From Myxococcota bacterium (GTDB taxonomy: Bacteria > Myxococcota_A > UBA796), in the NCBI GenBank assembly GCA_029251165.1, contig JAQXDW010000067.1, positions 124,001 to 188,000 of the forward strand: a stretch of DNA of 64,000 nt, in the 5' to 3' direction. The translations under genes were made by a program, and so were the position numbers. Below are positions 35,484 through 45,280 of this stretch, piece after piece (within the stretch, counting starts at the first letter, position 1; the number at the start of each line of letters is the position of its first letter). The notes below the pieces were generated by a model, which saw nothing but the letters and a program-made list of their open reading frames with translations, did no database searches and was not told the DNA's origin.

Positions 35484-36476
35484 ATGGATCCTTTCTTCGC
35501 AAAAAATCGACTCTCTGACTACCTCGACGGCCAGCTCTCCGATGACGAAGCCGCTGAGGTCCGTCGTGCGCTGGAGGAAGATGCTGAGCTTCGCGAAGCA
35601 TTCGAGTCCCTCTCCGCGACCGTATCGCTGCTTCGCAAGCACGGTCCGACCACCGCGCCGGACGGCTTCCACGAGCGGATCATGGCACAGGTCAGCGCGC
35701 AGCCTACCGGCCGACTCGTTGTGCTTCGGAATTTCTTCCGTCAGGTTCCTGTTGAGGCCATCGCACTCGCCGCTGCTGCGGTCCTCGTGATCGTCATTGT
35801 CGGCAATCCAGGTAACGACATCGCTGGCCCTGCACTCTCGCCGCCGCCCGTTGAGGTCAAGGGCGGTGCAGCAGCGCCTCAGGCTCGCATCATGCCCTCC
35901 CAGGACCTCAACCTCCCGCTGAGCCTCTCAGAGCCGGTCGAGGAAGTGGCCACTCCAGCATCGAAGCCGCGTCCAGAAGCGGTCTCCAAGACCAGAACGC
36001 TCCAGAAGGTCGCGGTCGAGCCTCCGCCAGAGGCATACGTCGCGGAGTGGGAGCAGCAGGACACCACCGACGCCTATGCCCCCGTCGCGAAGCCACAGGG
36101 TGCTGCGCTCGCGGAGTCTGATGACGTCCCGGACACACCACGGGAGCTGTTTGGCGGCCTCAGCACCGAGACCGCTACGCCCTACCAGTACCGCATCGCG
36201 CTCGGTGATGCTCAGGTCCTCTACAGCCTCGAGAAGCTCGCCCAGAGCACCGGCGGTCGGCTCCTCGACAGCAGCGGGAGCCCGCTTCGCCCGCATCCCC
36301 TCAACGTCGAAGAGAACTTCATGAAGGTCCAGCTGGTGGTTCCTCCAGGACAAGCTGAGGCAGTCCACAGTTGGCTCAAGGGGCTTGGGGGAAAGGCATC
36401 GCTGCAAGAGAGCGGCAGCCGGCTGTATGGCGCAGAAGACATCGCGTTCTTTATCGAGGTCAGCTACCTCCCCTGA
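35484..36476 (+). CDS. Membrane anti-sigma factor lacking the zinc motif
   Basis: 330 residues. N-terminal ~60 residues carry the anti-sigma helix pattern (RLSDYLDGQLSDDEAAEVRRALEED) but not the HxxxCxxC zinc motif. One transmembrane helix at ~91-107 (AIALAAAAVLVIVIVG). The outer part has a Pro/Ala-rich linker and a C-terminal alpha/beta domain (~225-330; FMKVQLVVPPGQAEAVHSWLKGLGG) that could be the sensory module. Positioned directly after the ECF gene, it is its expected partner. Confidence 0.85.
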   Translation: MDPFFAKNRLSDYLDGQLSDDEAAEVRRALEEDAELREAFESLSATVSLLRKHGPTTAPDGFHERIMAQVSAQPTGRLVVLRNFFRQVPVEAIALAAAAVLVIVIVGNPGNDIAGPALSPPPVEVKGGAAAPQARIMPSQDLNLPLSLSEPVEEVATPASKPRPEAVSKTRTLQKVAVEPPPEAYVAEWEQQDTTDAYAPVAKPQGAALAESDDVPDTPRELFGGLSTETATPYQYRIALGDAQVLYSLEKLAQSTGGRLLDSSGSPLRPHPLNVEENFMKVQLVVPPGQAEAVHSWLKGLGGKASLQESGSRLYGAEDIAFFIEVSYLP

Positions 36477-36487
36477 TCCTGCATGCT

Positions 36488-36516
36488 GACGGTTTCCGTG
36501 ACGGTTTCCGTGACGG
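36488..36516 (+). repeat. Tandem 12-base repeat between the anti-sigma gene and radC
   Basis: GACGGTTTCCGT occurs twice back to back (36488-36499, 36500-36511) followed by a partial third unit, GACGG. It lies in the 118-base gap 80 bases before radC. It may be a regulator site or simple slippage. Confidence 0.6.
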
Positions 36517-36594
36517 ATGCCCGCTCACAGAGCACTGCAACCGAGTCTCTCGACAGGCACGAACCTTGCTTACTTCGACACCGGAGGAAGCAAG

Positions 36595-37278
36595 ATGCAG
36601 CCAAGAGAGCGCTTTACCCTACAGGGGCCGGGAGTCTTCGGAGATGATGAGCTCCTGGCGCTCATCATCGGGACCGGCTCAAAGGACCATCGCCCCATCG
36701 GCATCGCCCGGTGTCTGCTGGAAACTTTTGGCAGCCTCGCAGGAATCGCAGATGCCGAGATCGGAGAGATTACCGTCCTACCAGGCCTCGGTCCAGCCCG
36801 TGCAGTTCAGCTGAAGGCCGCGCTCATCGCCGGTCGACGCTCGCTGCTGAGCGAGGAGTCTCGGCCGCTCATTCAGAGCGCGGACGATGCCTGGCGACAG
36901 CTCTATCCCCACCTCGCCGGACAGCCTCGCGAGTCACTCGCCGCCCTCTACCTCAGCCACAGCCATCGACTGCTGGCGCTCCGGGTCTTGACCACAGGAA
37001 GCGATCGACACACGATCGTCGATCCCCGTCAGGTCTACCGCGCAGCGGTTCGCGCAGAAGCTGCTGGGGTCATCATTGCCCACAACCATCCCTCCGGAGA
37101 TCCGACTGCCTCCAGGCCCGACATCTCTGTGACCCGTCGGCTGGCGGAGGCCGGAGCGGTGATCGGCGTCGAGCTGCTCGACCACCTCATCCTCGGGGCT
37201 GGTCGATATGTCTCGCTGGCGGAGCAGGGGCTTCTGGTTCGTCCGGCGGGCTGGAGAGACGGACGACTTCGGGGGTGA
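36595..37278 (+). CDS. radC: RadC-family JAB1/MPN metalloprotease-fold protein
   Basis: 227 residues from ATG 36595, five bases after GGAGGAA; the upstream extension has no support. N-terminal RadC/HhH part: GDDELLALIIGTG, LPGLGPARAVQLKAAL. The C-terminal JAMM domain has the HNHPSGDPTASRPD metal motif and ITxRLAEAG...LLDHLILG. Despite the name, RadC is not established as a DNA repair protein; it is often linked to recombination or mobile elements. Its 3' end overlaps the convergent DUF502 gene by 92 bases. Confidence 0.93.
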   Translation: MQPRERFTLQGPGVFGDDELLALIIGTGSKDHRPIGIARCLLETFGSLAGIADAEIGEITVLPGLGPARAVQLKAALIAGRRSLLSEESRPLIQSADDAWRQLYPHLAGQPRESLAALYLSHSHRLLALRVLTTGSDRHTIVDPRQVYRAAVRAEAAGVIIAHNHPSGDPTASRPDISVTRRLAEAGAVIGVELLDHLILGAGRYVSLAEQGLLVRPAGWRDGRLRG

Positions 37279-37897
37279 CAATCCCTGCGGACATGATCAC
37301 CTTGAAGGCTTCCTCAGGGGTCAGGTCGAGGCGCTGGACGTCATCGGTGGGCACCAGCAGGTAGAAGCCGCTGGTCGGGTTGGGGGTAGTCGGGAGGAAG
37401 ATGCTGATCAGATCCGCCTCCACACCAGGGAGCTTGAGATAGGCCTCTTCGTTGGTGAGAAAGGCCAGGCAGTACACCCCACGCCGGGGGTACTCCACCA
37501 GAACGACCTCTCGAAAGTGAGCCCCCTTGCGCATGAACACCGTGTCCATCAGCTGCTTTACGCCCTGGTAAATGCCCGAGAGCACGGGGACCCGTCCGAG
37601 CAGTCGCTCATACAGTTCGACCACTTGGCGGCCGGTGTAGTACTGCATCATCAGTCCAACCGCGACAACCAGCATCAGGCTCAGCAGGATGCCGAGGCCG
37701 GGGATGTTGAAGCCAAGGAGGCTCGCGGGCTGGAGGCGGTGGGGCAGCAGCCCGATGACACTGTCTGCGCGGCTGACCAGGGCAAAGAACACCCAGAACG
37801 TCACTCCGAGGGGTGCAAGCACGAGCACCCCCGCGATCAGCGCCATGCGCAGCTCGGTGAAGAACTGGTTGGCGACGGCACGGATTCCGCGAGCCAT
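37187..37897 (-). CDS. DUF502-family membrane protein
   Basis: 236 residues from ATG 37897, with GAGGA eight bases upstream; the frame is open further but runs into the ferredoxin gene. Two transmembrane helices (~17-38, ALIAGVLVLAPLGVTFWVFFAL; ~65-85, GLGILLSLMLVVAVGLMM) flank a short loop and are followed by the conserved cytoplasmic or periplasmic part with RVPVLSGIYQGVKQLMDTV, VVLVEYPRRGVYCLAFLT and IFLPTTPNPTSGFYLLVP, all diagnostic of DUF502. Function unknown. One base separates its start from the ferredoxin stop, so they are co-transcribed. Confidence 0.92.
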   Translation of the reverse strand: MARGIRAVANQFFTELRMALIAGVLVLAPLGVTFWVFFALVSRADSVIGLLPHRLQPASLLGFNIPGLGILLSLMLVVAVGLMMQYYTGRQVVELYERLLGRVPVLSGIYQGVKQLMDTVFMRKGAHFREVVLVEYPRRGVYCLAFLTNEEAYLKLPGVEADLISIFLPTTPNPTSGFYLLVPTDDVQRLDLTPEEAFKVIMSAGIVTPEVVRLSSPPDEPEAPAPPARHIDQPRG

Positions 37898-37898
37898 G

Positions 37899-38312
37899 TC
37901 AGTGGTCCTCAGAGACCTCATTGCGGGTCCAGCCAGGGAGCTCCACCACCACATCCACGCTTCCGTTGGGAACACACTGGCAGGCCAGCCGAGAGTCATC
38001 GTCGACGCCTGGTGCGAAGTCGAGCTGATCTTCTTCTTCCTCGATTGCCTCCGGGGCGGAATCCAGTCCCTTTCGGACGAAGACATGACAGGTCGAGCAG
38101 GCGCAGACTCCACCGCAGGTATGATCGATGTCGAGGCCAGCCTCCAGCATCAAGCTGAGCAGCCCACCAGAGTGCCCCTCGTGGGCCTCTGGGAGGTTGT
38201 TGGGATCAACCGGGATGGTGTGTGACGCGCCGTCGGACGTGTTCACGGTGAGCGTGTATGCACGGCTCGGCAGCGGGGGTGCTTCGGCATCAATGAACGG
38301 GTTCTTACCCAT
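37899..38312 (-). CDS. [2Fe-2S] ferredoxin, adrenodoxin/Isc type
   Basis: 137 residues. After a 20-residue tail, a ferredoxin fold with HTCGGVCACSTCHVFV (the C-x5-C-x2-C cluster motif) and a distal SRLACQC cysteine, plus a C-terminal DVVVELPG strand. The spacing and the CACSTCHV sequence fit the adrenodoxin/Fdx group active in iron-sulfur assembly or P450 electron supply. No isc genes are nearby. Forms an operon with DUF502, downstream of a terminator that isolates it from tRNA-Trp. Confidence 0.92.
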   Translation of the reverse strand: MGKNPFIDAEAPPLPSRAYTLTVNTSDGASHTIPVDPNNLPEAHEGHSGGLLSLMLEAGLDIDHTCGGVCACSTCHVFVRKGLDSAPEAIEEEEDQLDFAPGVDDDSRLACQCVPNGSVDVVVELPGWTRNEVSEDH

Positions 38313-38408
38313 GGTCAGATCTCCTACCCACCACGCCTAACGGAAATCGAGGACCGGGCCATGCAGGGACCCGCTGCATGCTGCAGAAATCGGGCATGCT
38401 GGCTGAAT

Positions 38409-38441
38409 TAAAAGAACCTCTTCAGTTTCCCGAAGAGGTCT
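38409..38441 (-). terminator. Factor-independent terminator after tRNA-Trp
   Basis: On the minus strand ACCTCTTC (38439-38432) pairs with GAAGAGGT (38423-38416) around an 8-base loop, followed by TTCTTTT. It begins 12 bases past the tRNA 3' end. Confidence 0.8.
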
Positions 38442-38452
38442 TGAGGTTTGTA

Positions 38453-38525
38453 CACGGGCTGAGAGACTCGAACTCCCGGCCGGTGGATTTGGAATCCACT
38501 GCTCTACCAACTGAGCTAAGCCCGT
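38453..38525 (-). tRNA. tRNA-Trp (CCA anticodon)
   Basis: Acceptor ACGGGCT (38525-38519) pairs with AGCCCGT; D-loop TAGCTCAGTTGGTAGAGC; anticodon stem GTGGA/TCCAC around the loop TTCCAAA gives anticodon CCA; T-arm GGGAGTTCGAGTCTCTC. Discriminator G; the 3' CCA is not encoded. Confidence 0.95.
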
Positions 38526-38561
38526 AGACGCTGAACACTTAGCGCCCTGAGGTACTCATCG

Positions 38562-39362
38562 TCAAGCAAACAGTGCCCATGCAATCGTGACGGCTGACAA
38601 GGGCCAGAGATACCAGGAAAAGCGAGAAAAGTCCCCACGACGGACCAGCCCAATCAGGAACCGAAGCGCGAGATATCCGCTGACGGCGGCAGCAACGAAG
38701 CCCACAATCAACGGCAGCAACGAGACATCTCCGCCCTCGACATCGCCCAGCTTGAGGATGAAGGCACCGGAGATGGCCGGAATCGACAGAAGAAAGGAGT
38801 AGCGAGCGGCCGTCTCCCGGTCGAGACCGAGGAGAAGAGCTGCGGCGATGGTGCTGCCTGAGCGCGAGATGCCGGGGGTAATCGCGGCCCCCTGTGCCAG
38901 CCCGATGACGATGGCCTTCCAGACGGGCATGGTTCGCTCGTCTTGCTTGCCTGGCGAGGCGTAGCGGGTCGACCAGAGGACAAAGCCGGTCACCCCCAGC
39001 GCGATGCCCACCGAGAGGACGTTGGAGAAGAGCTGCTCGAAGACATCCTCAAGGAGAAGACCGATGATGCCGGTGGGAATGGTCCCCACGATCATGAGCA
39101 GCAGCAGCCGGACCCCGCGCCGCTCTAAGAACGGAACCTCTCCAGCGAAGACGTCTCGGACAATACCGAGCAGATCCTCTCGGTACACGACCAAGACCGG
39201 GAGCAAGGTCCCGACATGCAGGACGAGATCGAACATGACCTGATCCCCGGAGGCTCCGAGGAAAGAATGAAACAAGACGAGGTGGCCGGAGCTGGAGACC
39301 GGAAGGAATTCGGTCAGTCCCTGGACCACCCCGAGGAGTATGGCGGAGAGAATCTCGTTCAA
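38562..39362 (-). CDS. uppP: Undecaprenyl-diphosphatase (BacA/UppP)
   Basis: 266 residues, standard length. Diagnostic motifs: VVQGLTEFLPVSSSGHLVL near the N-terminus (E17-x3-E and PVSSSGH) and GLAQGAAITPGISRSGSTIAAALLLG in the middle (PGxSRSG); eight hydrophobic helices. It recycles undecaprenyl diphosphate to the phosphate for cell-wall and glycan synthesis. The start appears to be TTG at 39362: the only close ATG is out of frame and stops after four codons. Downstream of the two cytochrome genes on the same strand. Confidence 0.95.
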   Translation of the reverse strand: MNEILSAILLGVVQGLTEFLPVSSSGHLVLFHSFLGASGDQVMFDLVLHVGTLLPVLVVYREDLLGIVRDVFAGEVPFLERRGVRLLLLMIVGTIPTGIIGLLLEDVFEQLFSNVLSVGIALGVTGFVLWSTRYASPGKQDERTMPVWKAIVIGLAQGAAITPGISRSGSTIAAALLLGLDRETAARYSFLLSIPAISGAFILKLGDVEGGDVSLLPLIVGFVAAAVSGYLALRFLIGLVRRGDFSRFSWYLWPLSAVTIAWALFA

Positions 39363-39435
39363 GCTTCACCCATTTTCATGGCCGGAAGGCGCAGTGCCCC
39401 TCTATATCGACACCGGAACGCAGCGGCCTGGAGAC

Positions 39436-39750
39436 CTATGGCTTCTTGGTCTCTAGAAAAGCGATGATGTTTTCAATCTGTGTGTCTGAGAGCTGCGAGA
39501 AGGCCATCATCGAGGTGCCCGGTGAGCCGGAGCGGATGGTCTTCTTGAGGTCCCCGCTGGACTTGCCCTCCCAGAAAGCGGCGCTCGTAAAGTCCGTCGG
39601 AGCCGGCTTGAGGGCCATGGCTGCGGGACCATTGCCGTCGGCGCTGGTGCCATGGCAGGCCATGCAATTCGCCTGGTACACAGCCTTTCCTGCGGCGGCA
39701 TCGCCAGCGGAAGCTGGAGCCGTCAGGAGCATGATGAGGATTCCAGTCAT
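39436..39750 (-). CDS. Small monoheme cytochrome c
   Basis: 104 residues with a signal peptide (LLTAPASA-GD). The mature protein has heme motif CMACH, DGNGPAAMALKPAPTDFTS, and a distal Met in MMAFSQLSDTQIENIIAFL, typical of class I cytochrome c (c553/c555-like). Periplasmic electron carrier. It follows another cytochrome c gene by 69 bases; both may serve the same oxidase or reductase, not visible here. Confidence 0.92.
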   Translation of the reverse strand: MTGILIMLLTAPASAGDAAAGKAVYQANCMACHGTSADGNGPAAMALKPAPTDFTSAAFWEGKSSGDLKKTIRSGSPGTSMMAFSQLSDTQIENIIAFLETKKP

Positions 39751-39819
39751 TGATATCTCCAGAAACAGCGTACCACCAAATCAACCATCCCCGACCATGT
39801 TCTCCTCTCGCATGCGAGA

Positions 39820-40302
39820 TCAGTCCTCCGCAGGAGGCAACACCGGGAGAACAGGCGGCGCCTTCAGCGCCCCAGCAGGGGGCACCACCGTCTCCGGGCG
39901 CTCCACTGTGCCCTCCACTGTGCCCTCCGGAGGGTCTTCAAGCTCCGTGTCCTCCGTGTCCTCTTCTGGAAGCGGAGCATCCGGGTTGATGCCCGTCTCG
40001 GGATCGAGGGTCGCCAGCCAGACCAGGATGCGACGGATATCGTGGCGGTTGAGGACCTGAGAGTATGCCGGCATGTCCCCCTGTCCAGCCTCGATGAGGT
40101 CGACAGTATCGGGAAAGTCGTCAGACACAATGCGGCCAGCGAGCGGTGGACTCGGCACCGCAGCAGAGAGCGGCCCATCGCCCAGCGCGTTGACACCGTG
40201 ACACTGCCAGCACGACGCTCGGTAGAGGGCCTCACCGCGCTCTTCATCCGGGGCGAGCTTGGTGGGCACTCCCGCCAGGGCCAGTCCAATCAGCAAGAAC
40301 AT
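39820..40302 (-). CDS. Cytochrome c with acidic Pro-rich tail
   Basis: 160 residues from ATG 40302, which starts a signal peptide (FLLIGLALAGVP). Heme motif CWQCH near residue 32, GDGPLSAAVPSPPLAG, and MPAYSQVLNRHDIRRILVWLATL providing the axial Met. The last ~55 residues are Glu/Thr/Pro-rich (EEDTEDTELEDPPEGTVEGTVE) and probably disordered. First gene of the cytochrome pair; its promoter region overlaps the terminator behind tRNA-Asp. Confidence 0.88.
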   Translation of the reverse strand: MFLLIGLALAGVPTKLAPDEERGEALYRASCWQCHGVNALGDGPLSAAVPSPPLAGRIVSDDFPDTVDLIEAGQGDMPAYSQVLNRHDIRRILVWLATLDPETGINPDAPLPEEDTEDTELEDPPEGTVEGTVERPETVVPPAGALKAPPVLPVLPPAED

Positions 40303-40337
40303 GCCACTCACCGTAATCGGTTCGGTAGAGAGGGATC

Positions 40338-40375
40338 CAAAACAAAAGAAACCCCCGGATAAATCCGAGGGTTTC
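40338..40375 (-). terminator. Factor-independent terminator after tRNA-Asp
   Basis: On the minus strand GAAACCCTCGGA (40375-40364) pairs with TCCGGGGGTTTC (40359-40348) with one mismatch around a 4-base loop, followed by TTTTGTTTT. It starts four bases past the encoded CCA. Confidence 0.9.
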
Positions 40376-40378
40376 AAG

Positions 40379-40455
<77 letters not shown>

Positions 40456-40467
40456 TCAAATTTCAAA

Positions 40468-40540
40468 TAGGCGGAACAGGGCTTGAACCTGCGACCCGCA
40501 GCGTGTAAAGCTGCTGCTCTCCCAACTGAGCTATCCGCCC
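40468..40540 (-). tRNA. tRNA-Val (TAC anticodon)
   Basis: Acceptor GGGCGGA pairs with TCCGCCT (G-U at the first pair); anticodon stem GCAGC/GCTGC around TTTACAC gives anticodon TAC; T-arm GCAGGTTCAAGCCCTGT. Discriminator A, no encoded CCA. Processed with tRNA-Asp, 12 bases away. Confidence 0.95.
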
Positions 40541-40611
40541 AGTGCCCCGGAAGACGAACGTTATTTACCCCTCCCCTTTCGAGCCGTCAAGTCCGATCTG
40601 ATGACTTTTTT

Positions 40612-43059
40612 TCAGCCACCGGCAGAAGGCTGAACACCTTCGGGAATGGCGGACTCAGACTGCGCGCTGTCATCGATGACCACGATGTCTTCACGTCTCT
40701 TGAACAGCGGCTCATTGTCCGAAGTGATGAGAGCACTCTTGAGCACCTCATCCATGTGGCGGACCGGAGTGATGGTCAGCTGTTCACGGACGATTGCAGG
40801 AATGTCTGGGAGGTCCTTCTCGTTGCTGACCGGGATGATCACATGGGTGATCCCGCCACGGTGTGCTGCGAGGACCTTTTCCTTCAGACCGCCGATCTGG
40901 AGACTGCGACCACGGAGAGAGATCTCACCGGTCATCGCGAGGTTGCGATCGACTGGCCGGCCAGTCAAGGCGCTGACCATTGCGGTCGCCATGGCCAGTC
41001 CAGCGCTGGGACCGTCGGTGCGTACGGAGGATCCCGGGTAGTGGACGTGGAGGTCGATGGTCTCGTAGAAGTGTGGATCCAGCCCGAGCTCAGTCGCGCG
41101 CGAGCGGATGTAGGAGAGCGCTGCTGTGGCGCTCTCCTTGAGCCAGTCGCCGAGCAGACCAGTCAGGATGAGCTTCCCCTTGCCGGGGAGCACCGAGACT
41201 TCGATGTCGAGCAGGACACCGCCATAGCTGGAGACCGCGAGCCCCTTGACCATACCGACCCGGTGCTCGTCCTCCATGCGACGGTGGCTGTATCGAGGAA
41301 CTCCCAGGAGCTTGTGAACATTCTCGCTGGTGACCTTGAGCTGAGTGTCGCCGCCCTTGAGGACGACACGCTTGGCAGTCTTCCGACACACCTTCGCGAG
41401 CTCGCGCTCCAGCGAGCGAACGCCAGCCTCGCGGGTGTACTCCTGGATGACTCGGGAAACCGCCTGGCGCGTCAGCAGGAGGTGGTCCTCGGTGATGCCG
41501 TGCGCTTCGAGCTGCTTGGGAATGAGGTAGCGACGTGAGATCGCCAGCTTCTCGCGCTCGGTGTAGCTGGAGAGGTGGATGATCTCCAGTCGATCCTGTA
41601 GCGGAGCGGGAATGCCGCGGAGCTCATTTGCAGTGCAGACGAACATGACCTTCGAGAGGTCGTAGTCGATGCCGAGGTAGTGATCGACGAAGGTGCTGTT
41701 CTGCTCTGGATCGAGAACCTCCAGCAGCGCCGCAGACGGATCGCCCCGGAAGTCGGTCGACATCTTGTCGATCTCATCGAGCAGGAAGACCGGGTTTGAG
41801 CTGCCAGCCTTCTTGAGACACTGGATGATCTTGCCCGGGAGCGCACCGATGTAGGTGCGTCGGTGACCACGAATCTCCGCCTCATCTCGGACACCGCCCA
41901 GCGCCTGCCGGACAAACTGACGATCCGTGGCGCGGGCAATGGAGCGCGCGAGGGAGGTCTTGCCCACGCCCGGCGGGCCGACGAGGCAGAGGATCGGTCC
42001 CTGCATGCGCTCGACCAAGGTGGTCACCGCGAGGTGCTCGAGAATCCGCTCCTTGACGTTGCGGAGGCCATAGTGGTCCTCGTCGAGAACAGATGCGGCA
42101 TGCTCGAGGTCCATGCGGTCTTCAGTGAACTCTCCCCAGGGCAGCGCGAGGATCCAGTCGATGTAGTTGCGGACAACCGTAGCCTCGGCACTCATCGGGT
42201 TCATCATCTTGAGCTTGCGCAGCTCCTTGGTGATCCGCTCGATCGCCTCGACAGGCATCTGCTTGCCGCGCATCTTCTTCTCAAGCTCACCCATCTCTGC
42301 GCGAAACTCGTCTTTCTCACCGAGTTCTTTCTGGATCGCCTGCATCTGCTCGTTGAGGTAGTACTCCTTCTGGCTCTTCTCCATCTGCTTCTTGACGCGA
42401 GACTTGATCTTCTTCTCGACCTCGAGAATCTCAATCTCTCCCTGGATGAACTGGAGGATCTGCTCCAGCCGCTCTATCGGAGCACTCATCTCCAGAAGAC
42501 GCTGACGGTCTTCGAGCTTGAACGAGAGATGGGCGACCAAGGTGTCTGCGAGCCGGGCGGGGTCCTCGATCGCAGAGACCGTCAGGAGCATCTCCGGAGG
42601 AATGCCCTTGTTGAGCTTGATGTACTGCTCGAAAGCCTCACGAACCGAGCGCATCAAGGCCTCGGTCTCCTGCCCTTCTTCGACCACTCCTTCTGCAGAC
42701 ACCACCTCGACCTGAAGGAACTCAGCTCCCTCCACGTAGCGCTGTACCTTCCCTCGAACCTTTCCCTCGACGAGCACCTTGAGGTTGTCATCAGGGAGGC
42801 GAAGGAGCTGGATGATCGTCGCGACGCAGCCGACCTCGTGGATGTCGTCGGGCCCCGGCTCTGCAGTACGGCCGACCTTCTGGGACACCAGGAACAGCTC
42901 ACGGTTGCCCTTGTAGGCTGCCGATAGGGCTGCGCGGGACTGGCTGCGGCCGACAATGAGCGGCACCACCATGTGCGGGAAGATGACCAGATCTCGAAGC
43001 GGAAGCAGCGGGAGGATCTTGCCCCGATCTTCAGCGCTTTCCTTCTTCTGGAAGAACAT
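40612..43059 (-). CDS. lon: ATP-dependent protease Lon
   Basis: 815 residues from ATG 43059, which overlaps the clpX TGA (TGATG); a GTG three codons earlier is less likely. N-terminal LON substrate-binding domain ([23 protein letters not shown]), central coiled coils, Walker [16 protein letters not shown] and Walker [10 protein letters not shown], sensor and lid, and the protease domain with DGPSAG (S685) and LKEKVLAAH (K728), 43 residues apart as in E. coli Lon. Cytoplasmic quality-control protease. Coupled to clpX, last gene of tig-clpP-clpX-lon before the tRNA-Val/Asp pair. Confidence 0.98.
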   Translation of the reverse strand: MFFQKKESAEDRGKILPLLPLRDLVIFPHMVVPLIVGRSQSRAALSAAYKGNRELFLVSQKVGRTAEPGPDDIHEVGCVATIIQLLRLPDDNLKVLVEGKVRGKVQRYVEGAEFLQVEVVSAEGVVEEGQETEALMRSVREAFEQYIKLNKGIPPEMLLTVSAIEDPARLADTLVAHLSFKLEDRQRLLEMSAPIERLEQILQFIQGEIEILEVEKKIKSRVKKQMEKSQKEYYLNEQMQAIQKELGEKDEFRAEMGELEKKMRGKQMPVEAIERITKELRKLKMMNPMSAEATVVRNYIDWILALPWGEFTEDRMDLEHAASVLDEDHYGLRNVKERILEHLAVTTLVERMQGPILCLVGPPGVGKTSLARSIARATDRQFVRQALGGVRDEAEIRGHRRTYIGALPGKIIQCLKKAGSSNPVFLLDEIDKMSTDFRGDPSAALLEVLDPEQNSTFVDHYLGIDYDLSKVMFVCTANELRGIPAPLQDRLEIIHLSSYTEREKLAISRRYLIPKQLEAHGITEDHLLLTRQAVSRVIQEYTREAGVRSLERELAKVCRKTAKRVVLKGGDTQLKVTSENVHKLLGVPRYSHRRMEDEHRVGMVKGLAVSSYGGVLLDIEVSVLPGKGKLILTGLLGDWLKESATAALSYIRSRATELGLDPHFYETIDLHVHYPGSSVRTDGPSAGLAMATAMVSALTGRPVDRNLAMTGEISLRGRSLQIGGLKEKVLAAHRGGITHVIIPVSNEKDLPDIPAIVREQLTITPVRHMDEVLKSALITSDNEPLFKRREDIVVIDDSAQSESAIPEGVQPSAGG

Positions 43060-44309
43060 CAAGCCCACTCAGCCTGGTTCTCGTAAACCAGGATCGGCTC
43101 CTGCTGACGGGTGACGACATCCTCAGAGATGATGCACTCCTTGATGTTGTCGCGGCTGGGCAGGTCGTACATGACGTCGAGCATGCACTCCTCAAGGATT
43201 GCACGGAGACCACGGGCACCGGTCTTGCGCTTGATCGCCTCCGTTGCGATTGCCGACAGCGCACCTTCGGTGAACTTCAGCTGAACGTTCTCCATCTCAA
43301 ACAGCTTCTGATACTGCTTGATAAGAGCATTACGGGGCTTCGTCAGGATTGCAATGAGGGCGGACTCATCGAGCTCTTCGAGGCTCGCGAGCACCGGCAG
43401 GCGACCGACGAACTCAGGAATCATCCCGAACCGCATCAGATCCTCGGGCTCGACGAGTCCGAGCAGCTCAGACTTGGATCGGGTCTTGTTGGAGGTGGTC
43501 TTCTGACCGAAGCCCATGGAGGACTTGTTGAGCCGCTGCTCGATGACCTTCTCCAAGCCAACGAATGCACCACCGCAGATGAACAGGATGTTCGCGGTGT
43601 CGATCTGAAGAAACTCCTGCTGGGGGTGCTTGCGACCACCCTTCGGCGGGACATTCGCGACGGTACCCTCGATGATCTTGAGCAGCGCCTGCTGGACACC
43701 TTCACCGGAGACATCACGGGTGATGGAAGGGTTCTCTCCCTTCCGCGCGATCTTGTCGATCTCGTCAACGTAGATGATGCCCTTGGTGGTCCGCTCAACG
43801 TTGTAGTCCGCGGACTGGAACAGCGAGAGGACGATGTTCTCGACGTCTTCGCCGACATAGCCAGCCTCAGTGAGGCTGGTGGCATCGCAGATGGTGAACG
43901 GCACGTTGAGGAACCGGGCCATGGTCTGCGCGAGAAGGGTCTTGCCAGTTCCAGTGGGGCCAACGATGAGGATGTTGGACTTCTTCAGCTCGACATCGTC
44001 GTGGCCGTTGCGGCTGTCGATGCGCTTGTAGTGGTTGTGGACCGCCACGCTGAGGATCTTCTTGGCCCTCAGCTGACCGATGACGTACTCGTCGAGATGA
44101 GACGCAATCTCCTTGGGCTTGGGGACCATTGCACGTGAGGAGTAGTAGTCCTCGCGCTCGTATTCCTCGGTGATGATGTCGTTGCACAGCTCAACACACT
44201 CATCGCAGATGTAGACGCTCGGTCCTGCGATGAGCTTGCGTACTTCCCGCTGTGACTTTCCACAGAAAGAGCACCGGAGGTCTCTGCTGCTCTGCCCTTT
44301 TTTCTGCAT
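43059..44309 (-). CDS. clpX: ATP-dependent Clp protease ATP-binding subunit ClpX
   Basis: 416 residues from ATG 44309, with GGAGGG five bases upstream. N-terminal zinc-binding domain CSFCGKSQ...CDECVELC, Walker [16 protein letters not shown], Walker [14 protein letters not shown], sensor motifs and the IGF-equivalent loop (SMGFGQKT). ClpX unfolds substrates and feeds them to ClpP. Encoded between clpP and lon. Confidence 0.98.
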   Translation of the reverse strand: MQKKGQSSRDLRCSFCGKSQREVRKLIAGPSVYICDECVELCNDIITEEYEREDYYSSRAMVPKPKEIASHLDEYVIGQLRAKKILSVAVHNHYKRIDSRNGHDDVELKKSNILIVGPTGTGKTLLAQTMARFLNVPFTICDATSLTEAGYVGEDVENIVLSLFQSADYNVERTTKGIIYVDEIDKIARKGENPSITRDVSGEGVQQALLKIIEGTVANVPPKGGRKHPQQEFLQIDTANILFICGGAFVGLEKVIEQRLNKSSMGFGQKTTSNKTRSKSELLGLVEPEDLMRFGMIPEFVGRLPVLASLEELDESALIAILTKPRNALIKQYQKLFEMENVQLKFTEGALSAIATEAIKRKTGARGLRAILEECMLDVMYDLPSRDNIKECIISEDVVTRQQEPILVYENQAEWA

Positions 44310-44413
44310 GCGCCCTCCGCAGCTCTGTGCGGTCAAATCTGAACAATAGATGGAGTACGACAGGAGTGAAACCAACACCGCACCACCCTGTCAGGATGGC
44401 GCGGGCGGTGAAA

Positions 44414-45025
<612 letters not shown>

Positions 45026-45205
45026 GAGTGCTCGCTCCAGGTGGGGATCCCCGGCCCGGCCAGGGAAGATCGCTCATCTATTCATAATCCGATCGGCTCG
45101 GATTGTTCTTCAGACACATCCCGATAACGGGCTTGTCCAAGGTCTGGGCAGTTCAAAGTCCATGGCGGACAAAGTCTGTCGGAGACCCGCAAGTCAAATA
45201 GGCAC

Positions 45206-45239
45206 AAGGGGCGCTCCGTCAATGACAGATGCGCCCCTT
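45206..45239 (-). terminator. Hairpin between tig and clpP
   Basis: AAGGGGCGC (45206-45214) and GCGCCCCTT (45231-45239) form a perfect 9-base-pair stem with a 16-base loop, 41 bases past the tig stop. No long U-run follows on the minus strand, so it may attenuate rather than fully stop transcription into clpP. Confidence 0.55.
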
Positions 45240-45280
45240 ATCGTTCGAACAGTCGCTGCTCTACACAGAGCGTGAGCAGA

